Counted from the stretch's first letter, positions 35,281 through 44,492 are shown. The stretch: DNA of 64,000 nucleotides from Leptotrichia sp. oral taxon 215 str. W9775 (GCF_000469505.1 NZ_KI272860.1:62001-126000); one strand, 5' to 3'. The notes: generated by a model not told the origin, from the sequence alone. Translations and numbers: made by a program.

Positions 35281-37455
35281 CTACTTATTGACATTATATT
35301 TTAATAATCTCAAAGAATTTCCTACAACTAAAATAGTTATGGAATTATGTAAAATAGAACTGTAAATAGCAGGAATCATTCCTGTTGCTCCTAATACAAG
35401 TGCAAAACTGTTTATTCCTATTGCCATCGTGAAGTTTTCCTTTATTATTTTCATTGTTTTTTTGGCTAATCCTACTACTCCTGGTATTAAAAGAGGATCA
35501 TCAGAAGTAATCGTTACATCTGCAGCTTCCATAGCCACATCTGTTTTAGAACTTCCTAAAGCAATTCCTACATTTGCATACGATAAGGCTGGAGCATCAT
35601 TTATTCCATCACCAATCATGATGACTTTTGAGCCAATTGACTGAAATTTCAAAATGTCCCTTGCCTTGTCTTCAGGTAAAAGTTCTGATTCATATCTGTC
35701 CATAGACATTCTTGAAGCTATTGTTTCTGCCTGCTGTCTTAAATCACCTGTTAAAAGTACAATATCATCTATTCCATGATTTCTAAGACGGTTCATAGCT
35801 TTTTTTATATTCTCACGTGGAGGATCTGAAACCCCTATTACACCTATCAAATCTTTATTTTTTGCTACGCATATAAGAATTTCACCACGATTTAAAATAC
35901 CTTTTATAACATCGGAAGCATTATCAGTATAGATATCATTTTCCTGCATATATTTTTTGCTTCCAACACGTATCACATCATTATTTACTAATGTTTCTAT
36001 ACCTCTTGAAACCTTAATTTCTGTATCTTTATGTTCAGGAATCTGTATTCCTCTATTTTTTACTTCATTTAAAATTGCCACTGCTAAAGGATGTGATGAC
36101 ATTTCTTCAGCTGCTGCGGCAAATGCGAGAAGTTCATTTGTCTGCATATTCTTTTTTAACACTTGTAATGTCTGTATTTTAGGTTTTCCTTCTGTAATTG
36201 TTCCAGTCTTATCAAAAATTACTGTATCAGATTTTGATAATTCTTCAAGGTAGTTACTTCCTTTTATCAAAATACCATTTTTTGCAGCAGTATTTATTGC
36301 AGCAGAAAAAGCTGTTGCCGTAGATAATCTTATTCCACATGAGTAATCTATAACAAGCATACTTAAAGCTTTTTGTACATTACGTGTAGAAAAGTACACT
36401 ATTCCCGCTAAAAGAAAGTTAAGCGGTATCAGCTGTGCTGAAAAAGTATCTGCATAAGACTGAATGTCAGCTTTATTAAATGAAGCATCTTCCACCAGTT
36501 TTATAATTCTTGAAACAGTTCTTTCATCTCCAACTTTTTCTGCCTTAACTGTAATACTTCCACTTTTTATTATTGTTCCGGCAAAAACTTCTTCTCCTGT
36601 TTTTTTAGTAACAGGCATATATTCTCCCGTTATTGATGACTGATCTATAACTGCACTTCCTCTTTCAATTATTCCATCAACACTGATTTTTTCTCCTGTT
36701 TGAACTAATACAGAATCCCCTTTAACTATTTCATCAATGGAAACTTTTTTTACTACACCATTATCAATCTGTTTCCATACATAACTTTCTCCTACACTGA
36801 GCATATCCTTAATTACGCCTCTTGTTTTCTTTATAGTATATACTGTAAGTAATTCAGCTATTCTTTCCAGTATCATAATTGTTAAGGCTGTTTTTTCATT
36901 TCCAAGCAGAAGACTGCTTATGATTGCAGTGGAACTTAAAGTATCAGCATTAGGCCTTTTGTTCTGTACTAAAGAATTTAGACCATTTTTTATTACAGGA
37001 AGTGCTAATGAAATAGTTGAAAGTATCTTATAATTAAATAAATATCCTAATCCTGTTCTTTTTTTAGGTCCGGGTAAAACGAGAAGGAGCAAAGATGTCA
37101 ATATTTTCTGCATAATCTCCTTTGGAGACTCTTCTTGTAATTTTCTTTCAATAACATATTTATCTGTTTTCATTTTCTTTTCATTTTTATAAATCTCTAC
37201 AAGATAGACATTTAAGGTATTTTGTAATAATGAAATCAGATTTTCTTCCAGTAATGAAAAATCATCAAAATATATAACAACTGTTCCTGTTATATTTGAT
37301 ATTTCAACACTTTGTATATAATGTACCTGTTTAAGCTGTTCTTCCACTTCTTTTTTATACATTCCAAGATACTTTAATGATCTGGATTTTATTCGAATTC
37401 TTCCATGTATTCTATGTATAATTTCACAGTCTAGCAAATAATTTTTATTTCCCAT
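35281..37455 (-). CDS. Heavy-metal translocating P1B-type ATPase with unusual membrane metal motif
   Basis: About 724 residues. The N-terminus is a Cys-less HMA-like domain (HRIHGRIRIKSRS). Then come the A-domain loop SSITGEYMPVTK, the phosphorylation site FDKTGTITEG, the nucleotide-domain SSHPLAVAI (His-Pro of P1B pumps) and the hinge IGDGINDAPALSYANVGIALG. In the transmembrane helix where P1B pumps carry CPC, CPH or SPC, this one has DYSCGIRLSTATA, so no proline and a lone Cys. It exports or sequesters a metal using ATP; the ion cannot be inferred. The start overlaps the preceding gene by 11 bases. Confidence 0.85.
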   Translation of the reverse strand: MGNKNYLLDCEIIHRIHGRIRIKSRSLKYLGMYKKEVEEQLKQVHYIQSVEISNITGTVVIYFDDFSLLEENLISLLQNTLNVYLVEIYKNEKKMKTDKYVIERKLQEESPKEIMQKILTSLLLLVLPGPKKRTGLGYLFNYKILSTISLALPVIKNGLNSLVQNKRPNADTLSSTAIISSLLLGNEKTALTIMILERIAELLTVYTIKKTRGVIKDMLSVGESYVWKQIDNGVVKKVSIDEIVKGDSVLVQTGEKISVDGIIERGSAVIDQSSITGEYMPVTKKTGEEVFAGTIIKSGSITVKAEKVGDERTVSRIIKLVEDASFNKADIQSYADTFSAQLIPLNFLLAGIVYFSTRNVQKALSMLVIDYSCGIRLSTATAFSAAINTAAKNGILIKGSNYLEELSKSDTVIFDKTGTITEGKPKIQTLQVLKKNMQTNELLAFAAAAEEMSSHPLAVAILNEVKNRGIQIPEHKDTEIKVSRGIETLVNNDVIRVGSKKYMQENDIYTDNASDVIKGILNRGEILICVAKNKDLIGVIGVSDPPRENIKKAMNRLRNHGIDDIVLLTGDLRQQAETIASRMSMDRYESELLPEDKARDILKFQSIGSKVIMIGDGINDAPALSYANVGIALGSSKTDVAMEAADVTITSDDPLLIPGVVGLAKKTMKIIKENFTMAIGINSFALVLGATGMIPAIYSSILHNSITILVVGNSLRLLKYNVNK

Positions 37456-37834
37456 CAAAATTTCCCTCTTTCAATATTTTATAAAGAATATCTAGATTAT
37501 CTTCTATTTCCTTTAAGGATTTGTTCTCATAAAATTCCGAATGTTCAATAATCAGTTCTGAAATTCTGTTCAGCCAGTTTAATATCTTATCTGCTGAAAT
37601 ATACTTTATGTCGTAATAAATAAGTACCTTATTAGTTCTATAAGAATACTCTATACTTTTTATTCCTTTTTTGGAAAGAATCAGTTCTGTTACCCTATCT
37701 TCATATTTTTTTCTTAATGTTTCAGGAATATCTGAAAGATTTGGAATTAAAAGCCTCAGTCTTCCAGGAATACTATGAACCACTCTCACCTGATTAAATA
37801 AATGATATGTCTTTTTCAACAATTTTTTTAACAT
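37445..37834 (-). CDS. HMA-like domain protein, soluble
   Basis: 129 residues, no membrane segment. VRVVHSIPGRLRLLIPN and, 35 residues on, GIKSIEYSYRTNKVLIYYD reproduce the shared Gly-Arg-Leu-Arg domain of this operon without metal-binding cysteines. A helical C-terminal tail follows. Its ATG overlaps the stop of the preceding gene (TAATG) and its end overlaps the ATPase start, so stoichiometric expression with the ATPase is likely. Possibly a regulatory or docking subunit (inference). Confidence 0.65.
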   Translation of the reverse strand: MLKKLLKKTYHLFNQVRVVHSIPGRLRLLIPNLSDIPETLRKKYEDRVTELILSKKGIKSIEYSYRTNKVLIYYDIKYISADKILNWLNRISELIIEHSEFYENKSLKEIEDNLDILYKILKEGNFDGK

Positions 37835-38319
37835 TATGACTTATTCTCCCCTCTTAACAGGGATGAAGCCCACCATAGTAATGTCCATCCTGAAAGAATC
37901 GCATTACTTGCTCTAAGTTTTTTTATACCATAAAAACCAATAACTCCTGCTAAAACTGTCTTAACATTTAAAAAACCTCTACTTTTATTGTATATTGCCA
38001 AATCTAATACTTCAAATAACTTCTTTAATGCTACTTCAGTTTTTGAAGATTTCATTTTGAATATTTCTTCTTCCAAATGTAAAAGTTTTAATACAACTAA
38101 ATATAAAAATGAATGTTCTATTGTGTTTTCATCAAAAATCAGCAGTATACTTCCATTAATAGGATTTACAACTACTTTTTCTATTCCTGAAATTCTCTTT
38201 ATATTATTTTGAAATTCTTCTCTTAATTCAGTATTTTTCTTCAATACATCTGTCTGAAGTCTTAAACGACCAAGCTGATAATGTTTTACTTCTATAATTC
38301 CATAAAAATTCTGTAACAT
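37834..38319 (-). CDS. HMA-like domain protein with C-terminal membrane segment
   Basis: 161 residues, first gene of the operon. VKHYQLGRLRLQTDVL followed by GIEKVVVNPINGSILLIFD is the same beta-alpha-beta unit as in the next three genes. A Lys-rich helical part leads to hydrophobic segments (FLNVKTVLAGVIGFYGIKK, NAILSGWTLLWWASSLL). There is no CxxC. AAGGTG precedes the ATG. The 87-bp gap to the upstream yqhQ-like gene shows no consensus promoter, so it might be read through from there. Confidence 0.65.
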   Translation of the reverse strand: MLQNFYGIIEVKHYQLGRLRLQTDVLKKNTELREEFQNNIKRISGIEKVVVNPINGSILLIFDENTIEHSFLYLVVLKLLHLEEEIFKMKSSKTEVALKKLFEVLDLAIYNKSRGFLNVKTVLAGVIGFYGIKKLRASNAILSGWTLLWWASSLLRGENKS

Positions 38320-38406
38320 ATTTTTACACCTTCTATATTTTTATTTCTATTTTTGTTTTGACGAATTACTTTAATAAATCTTTTTATTTGAATTTTTTAT
38401 ATTACG

Positions 38407-39324
38407 TTACTCAAATACTTCCGTTGCATTGTCAACTTCTTTTCCCAACGCAACATTTAAAGCTACTATTGCAACTTCAAGCTGACTTTCATCAGGCTCA
38501 CTTGTAGTTATTTTTTGAAGCAATAAACCAGGCTTTGCAATCAATCCTGCAAATACATTATCCAAATGATAACTTGTCCATCTCTGCAGTTCATATGAAA
38601 TCCCTGCAACTAAAGGAACAAACAGTACCCTTGTTACAAGCTTATAAAGTATAAGTAAAAGCGGATTCTGAGGTATTGTAAAAAATGTTGAGAATAATAC
38701 ATCAACAGTTGAAAATACTAATATACTTATAAACATTACAAGTAAAAGAAAGCTTGTTCCACATCTTGGGTGAAATCTGGTACATTCTTTTGCATTTTTA
38801 GGAGTAAGTTCCTTTTCCTGCTCAAAAGCCATTATACTTTTATGTTCAGCACCATGATATTCAAATACTCTTTTTATATCTTTAAAAAATGATATTCCCC
38901 ATATATATCCTAAGAATAATACAAGTCTTATTGCCGCTTCCAGCACATTTGCAAGCAGTCTATTTTCCCTGAAAACATGACTTCCTATAAAAGACGGCAG
39001 CACCATAAACAATCCTACTCCAAGAAGTATTGATATAGCCACTGTTCCTTTTATTTCCTTGTCATTCATTTTTTCCTCTTCAAGCCCTGCCTGATTTGAT
39101 GCAAATATAAGTTCCTTTGTCCCTACTACCATTGCATCGTATAAAGCCAGTACCCCTCTTACAAAAGGTATCTTCAGCCATTTATTGTTTTTTTCATTTA
39201 AAGCTATTTTTTTATAAACTATGCTTCCATCCTGTTTTCTTACAGCAGTTGCTATAGCTTTAGGTCCTCTCATCATTACACCTTCCACTACAGCCTGACC
39301 ACCAACAACTAATTTCTTTTCCAT
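38407..39324 (-). CDS. DUF1385 family membrane protein (YqhQ-like)
   Basis: About 305 residues. VGGQAVVEGVMMRGPKAIA opens the family; VFEYHGAEHKSIMAFE and CTRFHPRCGTSFLLLVM carry the conserved His/Cys residues between several transmembrane helices. DUF1385 proteins are conserved in Firmicutes and Fusobacteria, but their function is unknown to me. An upstream in-frame TTG could add six residues; I use the ATG at 39324. It follows disA by 31 bases and probably shares the coaD-radA-disA transcript. Confidence 0.85.
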   Translation of the reverse strand: MEKKLVVGGQAVVEGVMMRGPKAIATAVRKQDGSIVYKKIALNEKNNKWLKIPFVRGVLALYDAMVVGTKELIFASNQAGLEEEKMNDKEIKGTVAISILLGVGLFMVLPSFIGSHVFRENRLLANVLEAAIRLVLFLGYIWGISFFKDIKRVFEYHGAEHKSIMAFEQEKELTPKNAKECTRFHPRCGTSFLLLVMFISILVFSTVDVLFSTFFTIPQNPLLLILYKLVTRVLFVPLVAGISYELQRWTSYHLDNVFAGLIAKPGLLLQKITTSEPDESQLEVAIVALNVALGKEVDNATEVFE

Positions 39325-39355
39325 CTTTTTCTCTCTTTCCAAATTAATCTTAAAT

Positions 39356-40429
39356 TTATTCCCTATCTAGGGCTATTTTATTTTTCAATCTTGTTAACGC
39401 CTTATGTACATGTTCCGATTTAAACTTGCTTATTCCCTTTATCTGAGCTATTCTCTCAGGAGTTGCAAGCAGAATCATCTGAACATCCTGTAATTCTCCG
39501 GTAATAAGGTCAATGTCCTTTTTCGTTATTTTATTTATACTGCTAAGAAGACTGTATCCTCTTGATTTTATACCTTCATCCAAGCTTATATCCTTCAGAT
39601 TGTATCCAAGAATATTAACAATATTTTCATCTTCAAAAAGTTCTTCTTTTGTGAGATTTCTAATATTTTCCACTACTTTATCAGCCTTTTCCCCTTCCAT
39701 CTTATAATCCTTTATAAGGGCAAGGAAGCTTTCATTTTTATTGAGCATTATCTCTTCATACTGTATTTTTACAAGCCTTGACTCCACCCCAAGCTCTGCC
39801 ATATAATCCAGAAGTTCCTCAGACATTTTAAATAACAATCCATACATTCTTATAACTTCAACAACATCATATAATGTTACCATATTGTCAAATTCAAGAA
39901 CAGAAAGATTTGTCCATCCTTTTTCTATTCCTAAGGAATACTTTTCAAGTGCCGTTATCGCCTGCGATGATTTTACAAGCAGGTTACTCAGTTCATTTAG
40001 AGAATATATAAAATCACCTTTATAAACTGTTATTTTATTTCTTCTTTCAGAAACGGCTATTACAAGGTTACCCTTCTGTTTTGCTATCCTATGTGCCGCC
40101 TGATGTCTCGTACCACTTTCATCTGTTTTTATATTTGAATCAGGCTGAAGCTGTATATTGGCTCCATATATTGTTTTTATATTTTCAGACAGTATTATGG
40201 CTCCATCCATTTTTGACAGTTCATATACCTTCTGAGGTGTATATGCTGTATTTAATTCAAAACCGCCCCTCATTACATCTGATAATTTTTTAGGATCTCC
40301 TAAAACAATAATTGCTCCAAGATTTGCTTCCTGTATTCTATCTATTGCTGCTCTCAAAGGCTTACCTGGAGACATTATCGAAAATAAATGTTCCAGTATC
40401 TGTTTTTTAGCTAATTTCGTTTTTTTCAA
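39356..40429 (-). CDS. disA: DNA integrity scanning diadenylate cyclase DisA
   Basis: 357 residues. The N-terminal DAC domain (SPGKPLRAAIDRIQEANLGA, MDGAIILS at 74-81, GTRHQAAHR at 106-114) makes c-di-AMP from ATP; the linker and C-terminal helix-hairpin-helix region (LATPERIAQIKGISKF) binds branched DNA. The substrate motif usually written RHR is RHQ here. The start codon is TTG, directly after the radA stop and six bases after AAAGGGTG; the first internal ATG would cut into the DAC domain. The radA-disA order matches the Firmicute arrangement and supports a repair-checkpoint role. Confidence 0.92.
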   Translation of the reverse strand: MKKTKLAKKQILEHLFSIMSPGKPLRAAIDRIQEANLGAIIVLGDPKKLSDVMRGGFELNTAYTPQKVYELSKMDGAIILSENIKTIYGANIQLQPDSNIKTDESGTRHQAAHRIAKQKGNLVIAVSERRNKITVYKGDFIYSLNELSNLLVKSSQAITALEKYSLGIEKGWTNLSVLEFDNMVTLYDVVEVIRMYGLLFKMSEELLDYMAELGVESRLVKIQYEEIMLNKNESFLALIKDYKMEGEKADKVVENIRNLTKEELFEDENIVNILGYNLKDISLDEGIKSRGYSLLSSINKITKKDIDLITGELQDVQMILLATPERIAQIKGISKFKSEHVHKALTRLKNKIALDRE

Positions 40430-41797
40430 TTATTTCACCCTTTCGATTAACTCACTTATATTACTTATATAATTAAGTTTCAATTTTATTTTTTCCTTCT
40501 TCAGATCAGCTTCATGGCTTTTTGGGAGATAGACCCCTGTAAATCCAAGTTTTTCCAGTTCAGTTATCCTATTTTTTATAAAAGAGACTTTCCTTACTTC
40601 ACCTCTTAGCCCCAATTCTCCTATAGCGGCAATTTTCTGGCTTATAGGTATTTTATTAACTGAAGAGAGCAGGGAAAATACTACTGCCAAATCTGAACTT
40701 CGATCATTAAGTTCTATTCCCCCAGGAATATTTATATATATATCCTTCGAATTAACATCTACATTTAATGAACGTGACAGGACAGCACTCAAAATCTCCA
40801 CCCTGTTTCTGTCATAACCTTCAACTGTTCTTCTAGGCATTCCAAAATTTGGAGTTCCAAGAAGTGACTGTATTTCAAAGAGGAATACACGGCTTCCTTC
40901 AAATATAGGTACAATAATACTTCCAATATTTTTTTCCTCCCTGTCGCTTATAAAAAACTCAGAAGGATTTTTTACTTCACTTATTCCGTTTTCCTTCATA
41001 TCAAATATTGAAATCTCATTTGTTGAACCATATCTGTTTTTTATGGAACGGACTATCCTATAATAACTGTTTTCTTCTCCTTCTATCTGTAAAACTGCAT
41101 CAACCATATGCTCCAGCAGTTTAGGTCCTGCAAGTTTTCCATCCTTGGTTACATGCCCTACAATGTAAAAAGCTATTTCATATTTTTTTGCTATTTCTAT
41201 TATTTTTAGTGTTGTTTCCCTTATCTGAGTTACACTTCCAGGCACTGAATTTACATTTTCAGAGTACAAAGTCTGTATAGAATCTATAACTACTACCTTC
41301 GGCTTATCCTCTAAAACAACTTTTTCTATCTTTTCTATATTTGTATCGTTAAGAATATATAAATTTCCACTATTTACGTTTATTCTTTCTGCCCTCTGTT
41401 TTATCTGTCTTGGAGATTCCTCCCCCGAAACATAAAATACATTTCCTATTTTGGAATATTCTTCAGACAGCTGCAGCAGAAATGTTGATTTTCCTATTCC
41501 CGGACTTCCGGTAATCAGTACTACTTCACCTTTGATAAGTCCTCCTCCAAGGACTCTGTCAAATTCCTCATACTGAGTTACCATTCTAAATTCCTTTGCT
41601 ATTTCTATCTCGCTTATTTTACTGATTGAAACTTCTTCCGACTGAATATTTTTCAGCGTTCTCTTTATATCCACCTCTTCTTCAAAAGTCCCCCACGAGT
41701 CGCAATTTGGACATTTTCCAAGCCATTTTTGCGAATTATAGCCACATTCAGAACATATGTATTTAGTTTTACCATAACTTCCTTTAGTTGCTGCCAT
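40430..41797 (-). CDS. radA: DNA repair protein RadA (Sms)
   Basis: 455 residues. An N-terminal C4 zinc finger (YICSECGYNSQKWLGKCPNC) precedes a RecA-like ATPase (Walker A GSPGIGKST) with the RadA-specific KNRYG motif (SIKNRYGSTNE) and a C-terminal Lon-protease-like domain (IPGGIELNDRSSDLAV, AIGELGLRGEVR). RadA drives branch migration in recombination. AGGAGAG precedes the ATG. It runs straight into disA without a gap. Confidence 0.95.
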   Translation of the reverse strand: MAATKGSYGKTKYICSECGYNSQKWLGKCPNCDSWGTFEEEVDIKRTLKNIQSEEVSISKISEIEIAKEFRMVTQYEEFDRVLGGGLIKGEVVLITGSPGIGKSTFLLQLSEEYSKIGNVFYVSGEESPRQIKQRAERINVNSGNLYILNDTNIEKIEKVVLEDKPKVVVIDSIQTLYSENVNSVPGSVTQIRETTLKIIEIAKKYEIAFYIVGHVTKDGKLAGPKLLEHMVDAVLQIEGEENSYYRIVRSIKNRYGSTNEISIFDMKENGISEVKNPSEFFISDREEKNIGSIIVPIFEGSRVFLFEIQSLLGTPNFGMPRRTVEGYDRNRVEILSAVLSRSLNVDVNSKDIYINIPGGIELNDRSSDLAVVFSLLSSVNKIPISQKIAAIGELGLRGEVRKVSFIKNRITELEKLGFTGVYLPKSHEADLKKEKIKLKLNYISNISELIERVK

Positions 41798-41816
41798 AAT
41801 TTACCTCTCCTTTTAA

Positions 41817-42317
41817 TTATATTTCCATTTGTTTAACCTTTTCTATCATTCTTTTCTCAACATTTTCTGGAACAAACATTTTTAAATCCCCCTTGTTTTG
41901 TGCTATTTCCTTCACCAAACTGGAACTTAAATATAAATATTCCCTTGAGGCACTTAAAAATATTGTTTCAAAATCACTTTTTGCCAAAGTCTTATTTGTT
42001 AGGGTAAACTGCAGTTCATATTCATAATCTGATAATGCCCTAAGTCCTCTTACCAGTATATCTACTTTTTCTTCCTTGATGAAATCTACCAGAAGTCCAT
42101 TAAATACTTTTATTTCAGCCTTTATATTTTCTTTTTCAAGTATTTCCTGTATCATCTGACATTTTTCCTCATCTGAAAACCATGCTCTGTTTTTAGAAGA
42201 ATTTTTAAAAATCCCAATAATAACTCTATCAAATAATGCCACTGAACGTCTTATTATATCAATATGACCTTTCGTCACCGGATCAAAACTTCCCGGATAT
42301 AATGCTGTTTTTTCCAT
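41817..42317 (-). CDS. coaD: Phosphopantetheine adenylyltransferase
   Basis: 166 residues, nucleotidyltransferase Rossmann fold. LYPGSFDPVTKGHIDIIRRS carries the T/HxGH active site; VDILVRGLRALSDYEYE and SREYLYLSSSLVKEIA are CoaD signatures. It converts 4'-phosphopantetheine to dephospho-CoA in CoA synthesis; phosphopantetheine is also the AcpP prosthetic group. It lies 19 bases before radA and 76 after rnc. Confidence 0.94.
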   Translation of the reverse strand: MEKTALYPGSFDPVTKGHIDIIRRSVALFDRVIIGIFKNSSKNRAWFSDEEKCQMIQEILEKENIKAEIKVFNGLLVDFIKEEKVDILVRGLRALSDYEYELQFTLTNKTLAKSDFETIFLSASREYLYLSSSLVKEIAQNKGDLKMFVPENVEKRMIEKVKQMEI

Positions 42318-42393
42318 AATTTATCCTTCCCTTCATTTATCCAGCCTAATATTTTATTTTAAACACTTAGTTTAAGAACTTAGATTATTTTTT

Positions 42394-43098
42394 CTATTTT
42401 TTTCCTTTTATATAGTTCAGAGCTTCCTTAGCAGCTTTTTTCTCAGCTTCCTTCTTACTTTTTCCTATTCCATGTCCTATGGTCTTATTATTGTGTTTAA
42501 CCGAAACTTCAAAAATTTTGTTATGATCCGGACCTTTTGTCCCTGTAAGTTCATATTCAGGAATTTTTTTATATTTACTTTGAAAAACCTCCTGCAATAT
42601 TGTTTTGTAATCTCCTGTTCCTTCAATATTATCAAGTTTTTCAAGCTTATCAAGAATAAAACCTAGTGCAACATTCTTAGTTGTATAATAATCTGAATCC
42701 TTAAAAATAGCTCCTATCAATGCTTCAAAAGCATCCCCCAATATTGATTTTCTTTTTCTCCCTCCGGAAGAAATTTCGCCATTACTCAAATATAGGTAAT
42801 TTCCAAGTTCTATATCACTTGCAATAGATGAAAAAACAGGTTCACTTATTATCTGACTTTTTAATTTTGCAAGTTCCCCTTCCTTTTTTCCTTTTCCAAG
42901 ACTGTATATATATTCTGTTGCAATCAGGTTTAATACTGCATCTCCTAAAAATTCCAGTTTTTCATTATCAAAATTTTTAAATGCACTGTTTTCATTGGCA
43001 TAAGATCTATGGGTCAGAGCTTCTTTTAAATATTCTTCATTTTTAAACTTGTAATTTATTTTCTTCATAAGTTTATCAGTGTTACTTCCATTTATCAT
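42394..43098 (-). CDS. rnc: Ribonuclease III
   Basis: 234 residues. The catalytic signature NEKLEFLGDAVLNL (about 46-58) and the second acidic site LGDAFEALIGAIFKD precede a C-terminal dsRNA-binding domain (DYKTILQEVFQSKYKK, GIGKSKKEAEKKAAKEAL). It processes rRNA precursors and other dsRNA; the pnp leader hairpin in this window is a good candidate substrate. GGAGT precedes the ATG. The 158-bp gap upstream holds the fabF terminator-like hairpin. Confidence 0.95.
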   Translation of the reverse strand: MINGSNTDKLMKKINYKFKNEEYLKEALTHRSYANENSAFKNFDNEKLEFLGDAVLNLIATEYIYSLGKGKKEGELAKLKSQIISEPVFSSIASDIELGNYLYLSNGEISSGGRKRKSILGDAFEALIGAIFKDSDYYTTKNVALGFILDKLEKLDNIEGTGDYKTILQEVFQSKYKKIPEYELTGTKGPDHNKIFEVSVKHNNKTIGHGIGKSKKEAEKKAAKEALNYIKGKK

Positions 43099-43144
43099 TT
43101 AAAACAACTCCATTTTATAAATTAATGTTTTCCTAGTCAGAAAA

Positions 43145-43186
43145 GGGCTGCTCTGAACAGAAATTCATTTGTCCTGAAACAGTCCC
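43145..43186 (-). terminator. Imperfect terminator after fabF
   Basis: GGGCTG (43145-43150) pairs with CAGTCCC (43180-43186) over one bulge, continued by weaker wobble pairs. On the minus strand CCC is followed by TTTT. It may allow read-through to rnc. Confidence 0.5.
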
Positions 43187-43256
43187 TCCCTATAAAATTA
43201 TTAACTATTGAAAACTATTAAGCCATCCTGAATCATTCAGTAATATTTATCAGATT

Positions 43257-44492
43257 CTATCCTCTATATTTTCTGAAAGCCAGAATAGCGTTATGTCCTC
43301 CAAATCCTAGTGAATTTGAAAGTCCTACTTCTATATCTCTTTTTTCAGCTTTATTTGGAATGTAGTATAAATCACATACAGGATCAGGATTTCCCTGATT
43401 TATTGTTGGTGGCATTATTCCTTCATCAATAGCCATTGCAAGGAAAGCGGCTTCGATTCCTCCTGCTCCACCAAGTAAGTGTCCTGTTGCACCTTTTGTA
43501 GAGTTTACACCTATTTTATAAGCATGTTCTCCGAAAGCTGTTTTTATTGCCTGAGTCTCATTTTTATCATTTGCAGGTGTAGAAGTTCCGTGAGCGTTAA
43601 TGTATCCAACTTCTTCAGGTTTGATATTTCCCTGCTCTAAAGCCATTTTAATAGCTCTTGCAGCTCCTTCTCCACCATCTGAAGGTGCAGTCATATGGTA
43701 AGCATCTCCTGTTTCTCCATATCCTACTACTTCAGCATATATTTTTGCTCCTCTTTTTTTAGCGTGTTCCAGTTCTTCTAAAATTAAGATTCCTGCCCCT
43801 TCAGCCAGAACAAATCCATCCCTGTCAGCAGTAAAAGGTCTTGAAGCCTTTTTAGGATCAGGATTTGTAGAAAGTGCCTTTAAGTTAGCAAATCCGGCTA
43901 TACCACTTGGAGTTACAGTTGCTTCTGTTCCACCAGCTATCATTACATCAGCCTTGTTTAACAGAATAGTCTGAAAAGCATCCCCAATAGAGTTTGTCCC
44001 TGATGCACATGCTGTAACTACTGTTTTATTTGGTCCTTTTGAACCTACATAAATAGAAGTATTTCCTGATGCCATATTCAATATTGCAGCTGGAATGTAG
44101 AAAGGAGAAATTTTTTTTGGCCCTTTTTCTACAAGCTTACGTATTTCCTGCTCAATTATATCAAGTCCACCGATTCCAGAACCTATTATTGTACCAACTC
44201 TTTCAGCATTTTCAGGAGTAATCTCGAATTTTGCATCTGCTAATGCTTCTTTTGTAGCGGCAATAGCAAACTGAGAAAATCTTCCCATTTTTTTAAGTTC
44301 TTTCTTTTCTATATAATCTTCCGGATTAAAATCCTTAACTTCTCCGGCGATATGTACAGTATGTTCTGAAGTATCGAAGGCTGTAATCTTATCTATACCG
44401 CACTCTCCATTCAACAAATTCTTCCAAGTCTTTTCTTTTCCTGTCCCTAATGGAGTAATCAATCCAATCCCTGTAACAACTACTCTTCTCAT
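43257..44492 (-). CDS. fabF: 3-oxoacyl-ACP synthase II
   Basis: 411 residues, thiolase fold. The Cys-His-His triad is present: VTACASGTNSIGDAF (Cys), INAHGTSTPANDKNET (His) and KGATGHLLGGAGGIEA (His). It condenses malonyl-ACP with acyl-ACP for chain elongation. It has its own promoter (44552-44580) immediately after the acpP terminator. GAGGTG precedes the ATG. Confidence 0.95.
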   Translation of the reverse strand: MRRVVVTGIGLITPLGTGKEKTWKNLLNGECGIDKITAFDTSEHTVHIAGEVKDFNPEDYIEKKELKKMGRFSQFAIAATKEALADAKFEITPENAERVGTIIGSGIGGLDIIEQEIRKLVEKGPKKISPFYIPAAILNMASGNTSIYVGSKGPNKTVVTACASGTNSIGDAFQTILLNKADVMIAGGTEATVTPSGIAGFANLKALSTNPDPKKASRPFTADRDGFVLAEGAGILILEELEHAKKRGAKIYAEVVGYGETGDAYHMTAPSDGGEGAARAIKMALEQGNIKPEEVGYINAHGTSTPANDKNETQAIKTAFGEHAYKIGVNSTKGATGHLLGGAGGIEAAFLAMAIDEGIMPPTINQGNPDPVCDLYYIPNKAEKRDIEVGLSNSLGFGGHNAILAFRKYRG

